Below, in pieces: positions 56,572 through 64,000 of a DNA stretch of 64,000 nucleotides. Made by a program: the position numbers and the translations under genes. Source of the DNA: Bidens hawaiensis (taxonomy: Eukaryota; Streptophyta; Magnoliopsida; Asterales; Asteraceae); contig JAIQDT010000187.1 of assembly GCA_021521415.1 (NCBI GenBank), positions 2,410,601 to 2,474,600 on the forward strand, written 5' to 3'. The notes beneath the pieces were generated by a model that saw nothing but the letters and a program-made list of their open reading frames with translations, was not told the origin of the DNA and ran no database searches. Numbering within the stretch: the first letter of the stretch is position 1; every line of letters begins with the position of its first letter.

Positions 56572-57984
56572 ATGGAGGAGGTTTGGAAGGATATTAACCT
56601 CTCCACCACCACCACCAACCACCACACCACCACCGCCGGCAAAGGCTACCGTGGGTTCGTCCTCCAAGACTTTCTTGCAAAACCCTTTTCAAGTAATGAG
56701 ACACCCACCATTGTTTCTTCACCTGGGTATGGATCGCCGTCGCCTCCGCCGCAGCTGTTGAACCTGAACTCCGGTCCCGATCAGCTGAACTTTCTGACAG
56801 AAGATGAGCCTTTTGACCAGGTGTTGGCGTCGGCTAATTCCTCTTCAGGGTTATTGGGGACCAACATTGGTGGGATGAGGATCTTACCGGCGACGGACAG
56901 GGCTGCTTCCGGTGGTGACCGCCGCCACAAGCGGATGATCAAGAACCGGGAGTCTGCTGCTCGTTCAAGGGCCAGAAAACAGGTTGGTACTTGTAGTAGA
57001 CATTTATTTAAGTAAATATTGTATGTATTTTTTTTTTCATTTAGTGAATATGCTAAATTCTTGTTTTTATATAGCATAATCCGATGATTTATTATAACCT
57101 AAACACAGGTGTAACGATATTAATTAGTATAAATAAATAAATATCTGGATCATTAAATTGAAACTAATAGATTTATTTATTTTTTAAATATTTTTTTAAT
57201 GATTTTAGACAAGTTTATCTTTTAAAAACGATAATTATCTGGTCCCTTACTTAAAGCATGTAACTTTGATGATATATATTTTTGTGGGGTAGACACATTT
57301 TGTTTCTTTTATTTTTCCATCACATTTTATTAAAGCTGTATTTATTTGCTATTAAGTATATATATCTCCAAGTTATCATAGTTAACAAATAACTTTATGT
57401 GATAATTATTACCTCAATTAAGGTTATGTAAACATAAAATAAAAGAAACAATGTATCACCAAAGATGATTTGTTTCTTTTTTACCATTTTTTTTCCTTTT
57501 ACATATATACTTTGTGTTAAAGTAGTCCTTATTTGCCATAATGGCTACCAATGGTCCAATGCTCGGTGAGTGCAATTTTGGAACTTTACAAATCATACGC
57601 GACAAGAAATTTGGTGTATTATAATTATTAAATTTAAATTATGTAACATAAGAATAATAACAATAATATTATTATTATTAGTATTACAACTACCCTTATT
57701 ATTAATACTTATATTTGAGCGATACTCATATGCTTGTTAACCTCTAGTCAATATTGTTACCCAGGGCTTACATTAATGAGTTGGAAAACGAAGTCGAGCG
57801 CTTGAAAGAAGAAAACGCTAGGCTCAAAAGGCAACAACAACAGGTTCATATGATCAGTATTATGTGTTTAAAATGTTATTTTTTATATGTTTGTATTACA
57901 TAAATTGAACAGTTGCAGGTGGCAATAACATCTCAAATGACCAAAAAGAGGGGCCTCCAGAGAACATTAACTGCTCCATTTTAA
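56572..57984 (+). CDS. FD-like bZIP transcription factor (three exons)
   Basis: FD bZIPs bind ACGT-core DNA in the nucleus and, with FT and 14-3-3 proteins, activate floral identity genes. Exon 1 is 56572-56982 (MEEVWKDINL to the basic region), exon 2 about 57766-57843, exon 3 57913 or 57919-57984; about 186 residues. The basic region KRMIKNRESAARSRARKQ has the invariant N-x7-R. Exon 2 gives the leucine-zipper start (AYINELENEVERL). The C-terminus is RTLTAPF, the SAP-type 14-3-3 motif typical of FD. ATG 56572 is chosen because MEEVWKDI is the family's usual start. Donors are GT. The exon 2 acceptor reads CCAGGGCTTAC: a canonical AG leaves one extra G before the codon for Ala (57766), shifting the frame to an early stop. 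Either a 1 bp insertion, a non-canonical site or a sequence error is present. Confidence 0.85.
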
Positions 57985-58591
57985 GACAAAGAGGGTGGTA
58001 TATTTTAGGAAAAAGTGGAAAATAGGTAAGAATGAAATTTTGAGGGGGGTGTGATTATGAAGTTAGATATAAGAGGGAGGGTGTGGCAGGGTAGAATGTT
58101 GTTATGTTGCCTTATTTTGGGTCAATTTTTCCAAGCATGCAAAGGCTTGCTGGTTGTACTTTTGGCCCACACTTGTTTAATTTGGTAATTTAACGATCCT
58201 AAGTGTTGAAATTGGATGACATGAAATTCCCCTTTTACTAAACTTAATTGATTCTACTTAAGTTAAAAGACAAATGTTTAACACAAATTTGGTATACATA
58301 AATTTTCAAGTCTTATCTTGGCTGGTTTAATTTTGGAAATTTTGCTTTTGAGCTCAGGGCTCAGGCGCTCAGCCCATGCCTAATTTTGAATATCTAGTTC
58401 AACTTGTATATTACTCCATATTTATTAAATCTCGATATCTTTTTATATGTACATAATTATATTGTTTTATGTGTGTTTTTAGTTATATACAACAAAATAT
58501 ATATATATATTCAGCAAGCCAATCTAAAGTAGGTTAATATTCACGCTTTTTATTCAAACGGTTGTAATATACCTAGTGATGTACTTTGGTA
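57985..58591 (+). other. 3' flank of the FD-like gene
   Basis: Probable 3' UTR (GAGGGTGGTATATT onward, G-rich near 58045), then AT-rich intergenic sequence. Nothing else recognised. Confidence 0.4.
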
Positions 58592-58599
58592 AACATTAG

Positions 58600-59123
58600 C
58601 ATGGGCGGATCTACATGAAAGGTGGGGGGTGCACGGGGAACCCCCCGAGTTTCGAATCTATAGTGTAATGCTATAAATAATATCTGAAATGCACCCTCTT
58701 ATAAAATAGGAGTGCACTTAATAACCATATAAGGAGAGTGTTGTAGTGGCGAAACTGTTTGTTGCTAACCTGGATGTTCTGAGTTTGACTCTAGCTACCA
58801 GACGATTTTTTGTAACAATATGCAGCAGGGCTGCTTTTATGTTTCAAATATAGATACTGAACGATTTTTTTTAACAATAGATGACGATTTTTTGTAACAA
58901 TATGCAGTAGGGCTGGCTTTTATCTTTCAAATATAGATACTGAACGATTTTTTTTTAACAATAGATGCAGTAGGGCTACTTTTATCTTTCAAATATGGAT
59001 ACAAATGATTCACCCAAACTGAACCTTCGAACCATCCCGAATTTTTTTTTATATTCAACTCTAAAACTTAGGGCATCTAGAAATAGTGCGTCCCCCGGAA
59101 AAAAATTTATGGATCCGCCACTG
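58600..59123. mobile_element. hAT-like MITE, CATGGGCGGATC type
   Basis: It starts CATGGGCGGATCTA and ends TGGATCCGCCACTG (inverted), flanked by a perfect 8 bp duplication, aacattag (58592-58599, 59124-59131). The core contains about three copies of a TTTTTTGTAACAATA/GCAGTAGGGCT repeat (58803-58990). 524 bp, no coding. Confidence 0.88.
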
Positions 59124-59131
59124 AACATTAG

Positions 59132-59828
59132 TGTGGTTTATAATTTTATTGGTTTTAAACATATAAGAATATTTACATGTAATATGGTTACATTTTCTTA
59201 ATCTATTTAAATAGGGCTATTAGTTTGTGTCGACCTAAACGTGACGTGTTTAACAGGTTTAGAAATGACGCGATTAACATAAGCAGTATCAAACATGAAA
59301 ATGACTCGTTTAACAATTGATTTTGGTGGTGTTTGAGCATAAAAGTTATACATTTTATATACCAAGAAAAAGAAATGATGTAATCTAGTGTCTTAATTTA
59401 ATTATTTTTAAATAAGTACAAAATAGCATAGCACACTTTTTTGCTAAACAAGTTTTTTCGTGTCTAAACTGGTGCCAATTATGACGGTCCTAATTTAAAT
59501 CATCCAAGTTCCGTAATTAATCAAAATATATACCTAGGACCGTCTCTGAAAAGGTGGAGTACCTTGAGGGCCATGTACGAGTAAAAATAATGGACCCTTG
59601 TATATAAAAATTATGTTTTAAAGAGAAACCAAAAAGTAACCCCTAATAAGCATGTTTAAACTAATATACAAATACGTTTTGTTCTTTAAATTAACTTAAT
59701 ATGCTTTTATTGCACAATTTTTTAGTTGGGTTTTAAATTTAGTTATGAACTTTGTTTAAAAAAAGCCATATATATATATATATATAATCTAATTATAAAC
59801 AAAAAAAATTAAAATAAATATTCATGCT
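59132..59828. other. Unassigned AT-rich sequence
   Basis: No gene. GACGTGTTTAAC-like motifs near 59220-59320 resemble MITE interiors. A short (TA)n lies near 59770. Confidence 0.3.
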
Positions 59829-60130
59829 TTTTTTTTTGAACTGTGAACTTTTATAGACAAAGCCAACAAACAAAAACACCCACGGGCTGCCTCCACAAGC
59901 CGGGAGGGGCAACTCTTAAAAACGAAGGATTACATGAAGTCATATTTTACACCAATTCAACCAATTTAAAAAACTATGTTTAGACCCATACTTAAACCAA
60001 AGGAAGCCCTTAGCCTTAATATCTGCAATAATCTCTTCACATTAACAACTTTCTCTTCATAAACTTTTTCGTTTCTCGCCTTCCAAAGTCTCCAACTTTT
60101 TTGTATGGGCACCAAGCCACCAACCTATAA
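59829..60130 (-). mobile_element. 5'-truncated LINE: ORF2 C-terminus, 3' UTR and poly-A
   Basis: On the minus strand, 60110 leftward reads WRLWKARNEKVYEEKVVNVK, then after a one-base frameshift DIKAKGFLWFKYGSK and LNWLNWCKI followed by TGA (59940-59942). This matches the tail of plant L1-type LINE reverse transcriptases. A short 3' UTR with CTCCCGGCTTGTGGAGG ends in about ten A residues (plus-strand T run at 59829-59839). No target duplication could be assigned, so the 5' boundary is approximate. Confidence 0.75.
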
Positions 60131-60407
60131 AAAAGAAAATAAGTTTTGGTACAAATAAAAAAGAAAAGTGTATGAACCTTCACCAACTAATCAAAAAGTA
60201 AAATATTTGGTGAAGGCTTTGAACATGCAAACCTCACGAAATCACACCAACCAACATGGCCACATGAAGGTTTCAGCTATCTTCGTTTTTGTATGATTTA
60301 TCTATGTATAAAAGGACGCCATTATGGTCTTCTTCTCACGTGTAGTCACCGCTTCTCAAACCATTTGTTTTCTCCCATGGCATTGATATCATCTTCTCAA
60401 AAACGAT

Positions 60408-60824
60408 TGTGTAGGGGTATGGTATTAAACCCGGTTTACAATCCTAAATTTATTATATTTGGTTTGTTTTATTATATGGGCTAATACATTTGTTATTGGG
60501 CTGAGGAGGTTTGTGGAGGTAGCCCTAACTTGGGCTAGGCCCATTAGGGTATCATGATGGTGGCCATGAGACTCTATATAAGGAGGTCTTCACCTTCTTA
60601 TCATGGGGTCATGCTCAGTAGGGTGCCACCACCAGTTTTTGTGTCTTGTGAACAAGAGATCTTCAAGATCATCTTAGCGGTCACCTCCACACCCCCAAAA
60701 CGCCACTGCAGATCGCGAGCAGCCGGAGGAGAGGATCAGCAGACCAGGATGCGGTTCATTCATCTCGAAATCCGTTGGAAGCTCCGTCATGGGGTCAGGT
60801 CAGATTCCATTTCGTGCTTCGACA
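60408..60824 (+). repeat. Candidate LTR with TATA box
   Basis: It starts TGTGTAGGGGTATGG (or at the TG two bases on) and ends GCTTCGACA. It includes a TATA box (ctatataagg, about 60573-60583), GGGCTAGGCCCATTAGGG and a GC-rich downstream part. About 417 bp. It is bounded on the right by the primer-site-like sequence. Confidence 0.65.
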
Positions 60825-60843
60825 TTGGCGCCATCCGTGGGAC
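60825..60843 (+). promoter_or_regulatory. Primer-site-like sequence
   Basis: TTGGCGCCATCCGTGGGAC follows the candidate LTR. TGGCGCC...GTGGGA is the style of Tat/Retand primer regions. The exact tRNA was not assigned. Confidence 0.6.
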
Positions 60844-60914
60844 GGCAATGAACCACACTGGCCTCTCTTCTCGGCCCTCCGATCCGTTCATCAAAATCTC
60901 AGGAAGAACCACCG

Positions 60915-61130
60915 AGCTCTTGGGGAAAACCCTTAGATCTATGTTTTCAGATCTGGAAAATACTTCCAGATCTGGAAGATGCAGGAGGAAACCACCAAGC
61001 TTTTGGGGAAAATCCTTAGATCGTGTGTTTTCAGACCTGGAAAATACCTCCAGATCTGGAAGAAACAGGAAGAAAATGAGCTTTTGAGGAAAACCCTCAG
61101 ATCTGGGTTTTTCAGATCTGGGTTCGTGCG
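60915..61130 (+). repeat. Short imperfect repeats with CAGATCTGG
   Basis: Three degenerate units start TTGGGGAAAACCCTTAGATC near 60920, 61013 and 61084. Each has TTTTCAGATCTGGAAAATAC-like sequence with the palindrome CCAGATCTGG. Confidence 0.8.
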
Positions 61131-61173
61131 TCGAGCAGCAGCCACACCTCATATTCATAGGTTTATAAACCCT

Positions 61174-63360
61174 ATCAGATCTGTTGGTTTTACATAAAAC
61201 CCTACCTGATGTGGATATTCAAAACCTTTGGGTCGCTGCGCCGCGCCCAGGCGATTACTCTGCGCCTCAGCGGGTCGTGCGCGCGCGCCCAGGCGATTAC
61301 TCTGCGCATCAGCGGGTCGCGCTGCAGCGCGCGCCCAGGCAACTACTCTGTGTCACAGCGGGTCGCGCTGCGCGAGCAGGCAATTACTCTGCGCCTCAGC
61401 GGGTCGGCCGCAGCGCGCGCCATGGCAATTACTCTGCGCCTCAGCGGGTCGCGCGCAGCTGCGCGCTTAGGCAATTACTCCGCGCCACAGCGGGGTCGCA
61501 GCGCGCTCCAGGCGATTACTCCGCGCCACAGCGGGTCGCGCTGCGCGCCCCCAGACATGAAGGCAGAGCATGCTCAAGCAATAAGCATGCTCAAGCAATA
61601 AGCATGCTCAAGCATCAAGCATGCTCAAGCAGCAAGCATGCTTAAGCATCAAGCATGCTCAAAGCAGCAAGCATGCTCAAGCAATAAGCATGCCCAAGCA
61701 ATAAGCATGCCCAAGCATCAAGCATGCTCGAGCAGCAAGCATGCTCAAGCATCAAGCATGCTCAAGCAATAAGCATGCTCAAGCAGCAAGCATTGCTCAA
61801 GCATCAAGCATGCTCAAGCATCAAGCATGCTCAAGCAATAAGCATGCCCAAGCAATAAGCATGCTCAAGCAGCAAGCATGCTCAAGCATCAAGCTATGCT
61901 CAAGCATCAAGCATGCTCAAGCAATAAGCATGCCCAAGCAATAAGCATGCTCAAGCAGCAAGCTATGCTCAAGCATCAAGCATTCTCAAGCAATAAGCAT
62001 GCCCAAGCATCAAGCATGCTCAAGCAGTCAAGCATGCTCAAGCATCAAGCATGCTCAAGCAATAAGCATGCTCAAGCAGCAAGCATGCTCCAGCATCAAG
62101 CATGCTCAAGCCATCAAGTACGCTATCAGATCTGTTGGTTTTACATAAAACCTACCTGATGTGGATATTCAAAACCTTTGGGGTCGCGCGCGAGCGCTCC
62201 AGGCAATTACTCTGCGCCTCAGCGGGTCGCAGCGCGCATGCGCGCCAGGCAATTACTCTGCGCCACAGCGCTGCCTGCGCGCGCCCCAGGCGATTACTCC
62301 GCGCCACAGCGGGTCGGCTTGGCGCGCTCCAGGCGATTACTCCGCGCCACAGCGGGGTCGCGCGCGCTCCAGGCGATTACTCTGCGCCACAGCGCTCGGC
62401 TAGCAGCGCCACTCGATTACTCGGCGCCACAGCGGGTCGCGCGCGCCCCAGCCGATTACTCCGCGCCACAGCGGGTCGCGCGCGCTCCAGGCGATTACTC
62501 CGCGCCACAGCGGGTCGCGCGCCGCGCCCCCCAGACATGAAGGCAGAGCTATGCTCAAGCAATAAGCATGCTCAAGCATCAAGTATGCTCAAGCATCAAG
62601 CTATGCGCAAGCAATAAGCATGCTCAAGCAGCAAGCATGCTCAAAGCATCAAGCATGCCCAAGCAATAAGCATGCCCAAGCAGCAAGCATTCTCAAGCAT
62701 CAAGCATGCTCAAGCAATAAGCATGCTCAAGCAGCAAGCATGCCTCAAGCATCAAGCATGCTCAAGCAATAAGCATGCCCAAGCAGCAAGCATGCTCAAG
62801 CATCAAGCATGCTCAAGCAATAAGCTATGCCCAAGCATCAAGCATGCTCAAGCAGCAAGCTATGCTCAAGCATCAAGCATGCTCAAGCAATAAGCATGCT
62901 CAAGCAGCAAGCATGCTCAAGCATCAAGCATGCTTAAGCATCAAGTACGCTATCAGATCTGTTGGTTTTACATAAAACCTACCTGATGTGGATATTCAAT
63001 ACCTTTGGGTCGCGGCGCTGCGCGCCCAGGCAATTACTCTGCGCCTCAGCGGGGTCGCGCTGCAGCGCGCGCCCAGGCAACTACTCTGCGCCACAGCGGG
63101 GTCGCGCGCGCGCCCAGGCAACTACTCTGCGCCTCAAGCGGGTCGCGGCTGCAGCGCCCAGGCAACTACTCTGCGCCACAGCGGGTCGCGCGCTAGCGCA
63201 GCCCACGCAACTACTCTGCGCCACAGCGGGTCGCGCGCGAGCGCCCAGGCAAGTACTCTGCGCCTCAGCGGGTCGCGCGCAGCGAGCCCTAGGCAACTAC
63301 TCTGCGCCTCAGCGGGTCGCGCTGCTGCGCGCCCAGGCAAATACTCTGCGCCACAGCACG
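61174..63360 (+). repeat. Higher-order repeat: linker, GC-rich array, GCATGC array
   Basis: A linker with ATCAGATCTGTTGGTTTTAC and CTGATGTGGATATTCAA occurs at 61174, 62125 and 62952 (periods about 951 and 827 bp). Each is followed by a GC-rich array (61228-61548, 62185-62528, 63010-63360) of roughly 40 bp units with CAGGCRAYTACTCYGCGCC, CASAGCGGGTCGC and variable GC dinucleotide tracts. The first two GC arrays pass through CCCCAGACATGAAGGCAGAG into a second array type (61568-62110, 62545-62945) built of CTCAAGCA plus TCAAGCATG, GCAAGCATG or ATAAGCATG. The third GC array instead ends at GCACGCAGCAGTTTTTGC. Confidence 0.92.
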
Positions 63361-63588
63361 CAGCAGTTTTTGCATTCGCGCCACCGCAATACAAGTTTTC
63401 GCATACATGTTTCGCACTTCCTTTTTACTAATTTGAGCAATATGACAACATTATATTGACATCAAATTAAAAAGAAAGCGAAGTAAAACATACATGCGTG
63501 AGCTCCAAGCTCAAACGCGTTGACGAGTCTTAACTCTAAAACGTCAGGGCCTGTAGCCCAAAAATATGAGTCTTAGCTCAAACTTGAA

Positions 63589-63875
63589 GGCTGGGAATCC
63601 TCACAATTTCCCATACGGCTCCGCGCCATAGGCTGGGAATCCTCACAATTTCCCATACGGCTCCGCGCCATAGGCTGGGAATCCTCACAATTTTCCCATA
63701 CGGCTCCGCGCCATACTTAAAGGTTGGGAATCCTCAATTTCCCATACGGCTCCGCGCCATAGGCTGGAATCCTCACAATTTCCCATACGGCTCCGCGCCC
63801 ATACTTAAAGGTTGGGAATCCTCAATTTCCCATACGGCTCCCCGCCATACTTGAAGGTTGGGAATCCTCATAAAC
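63589..63875 (+). repeat. Tandem repeat of about 42 bp
   Basis: Seven units of GGCTGGGAATCCTCACAATT plus TCCCATACGGCTCCGCGCCATA. Later units carry AGGTTGGGAATCCTCAATTT and a CTTAA insertion. Confidence 0.95.
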
Positions 63876-63914
63876 CCGTCGGCCACGCGCCAGCTTTTAT
63901 TATCATTACTTTCA

Positions 63915-64000
63915 TTGCCCGTAAGACGCCCCGCGCGCAGGTTTCCATTATTATTACAGCCCGTAAGACGCCCCGCGCGCAGGTTTACCATTATTATTAC
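63915..64000 (+). repeat. Tandem repeat of about 43 bp, cut by window end
   Basis: Two units of GCCCGTAAGACGCCCCGCGC plus GCAGGTTTCCATTATTATTAC. The array probably continues beyond the window. Confidence 0.85.

Larger units (their letters stand above)
60408..64000 (+). mobile_element. Probable Tat-type Ty3/gypsy element, LTR and repeat-filled leader, cut by window end
   Basis: An LTR-like block is followed directly by TTGGCGCCATCCGTGGGAC, the style of primer region seen after Tat-lineage LTRs. The remaining 3.1 kb is non-coding leader-like sequence made of tandem repeats. No gag, pol or 3' LTR lies in the window, and the left target duplication cannot be checked. It could be an autonomous element, a large non-autonomous derivative, or a satellite array grown from one. 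Open frames in this part follow the repeats in all three phases and are not genes. Confidence 0.6.

Noticed and set aside
60554..61158. Frames of 123-177 codons on both strands in the Tat-like leader
   Set aside because: They cover the LTR end and CAGATCTGG repeats. No gag-like motif or zinc knuckle is present.
61184..63459. Many long open frames (up to about 170 codons) in all three plus-strand phases and on the minus strand
   Set aside because: They follow the GC-rich and GCATGC tandem repeats. Several phases are open at once and the peptides are unit repeats, with no start context or domain.
1..64000. CRISPR arrays, bacterial operons or phage genes
   Set aside because: All coding sequence seen is plant or plant-retroelement in type. 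The tandem arrays lack the spacer variety and cas genes of CRISPR loci.

Overview
The window reads as nuclear DNA of a flowering plant, most likely from the daisy family (Asteraceae). It is AT-rich and almost entirely made of plant transposable elements. It holds one host gene with introns (an FD-type bZIP), a captured fragment of a plastid isoprenoid gene, and a decayed nuclear copy of plastid rpoB. The family assignment is inference. It rests on the style of the third ORF in the large Copia element and on the SANT-domain gene family, both of which I associate with Asteraceae genomes. All coordinates and identities were read by eye.

Layout. 1-8.6 kb: small DNA transposons (hAT-like, Harbinger-like and other MITEs, a Helitron terminus) and a frameshifted coding relic. 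8.6-12.9 kb: a solo LTR on the minus strand, interrupted by a Stowaway MITE and by a 1.64 kb Athila-type solo LTR. 13.6-32.5 kb: a three-level nest. A long-TIR (foldback-like) element holds a 2.5 kb solo LTR, and that holds a complete 14.9 kb Ty1/Copia retrotransposon with 564 bp LTRs, a TAAAC target duplication, gag, pol and a third ORF of about 1000 codons. 34-35.4 kb: an Athila LTR/primer-site fragment between 138 bp direct repeats, beside a MITE. 35.6-38.8 kb: a SANT/Myb-like gene on the minus strand, broken by stops and by another solo LTR. 39.95-41.0 kb: a Pack-MULE with a perfect 9 bp target duplication, carrying exon 1 of HDR (ispH). 41.7 kb: a SINE. 44.2-45.5 kb: a MITE and a three-fold tandem repeat. 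46.0-47.2 kb: an internally deleted Copia element. 47.5-48.6 kb: plastid rpoB insertion. 49.3-54.9 kb: hAT-like and Helitron-like repeats, then a fourth 2.3 kb solo LTR. 56.6-58.0 kb: the FD-like bZIP gene. 58.6-60.1 kb: a hAT-like MITE and a LINE 3' end. 60.4-64.0 kb: LTR and leader of a probable Tat-type Ty3/gypsy element. It is filled with alternating GC-rich and GCATGC-rich tandem arrays and runs off the window.

How it works together: the only plausible host function is the FD-like gene. FD bZIPs bind DNA and recruit FT/14-3-3 complexes at the shoot apex to trigger flowering. Its model contains one extra G at the second exon's splice acceptor, so its integrity needs transcript evidence. 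The rest is a record of nested insertion, LTR-LTR recombination (at least five solo LTRs, four of them about 2.3-2.5 kb and without internal regions) and gene-fragment capture. The most unusual items are the Copia ORF3, the TTCGYTA/TARCGAA motif shared by the Copia element and an unrelated solo LTR, the HDR-carrying Pack-MULE, the hAT-like MITE series with self-repeating interiors, and the composite arrays at the right end.
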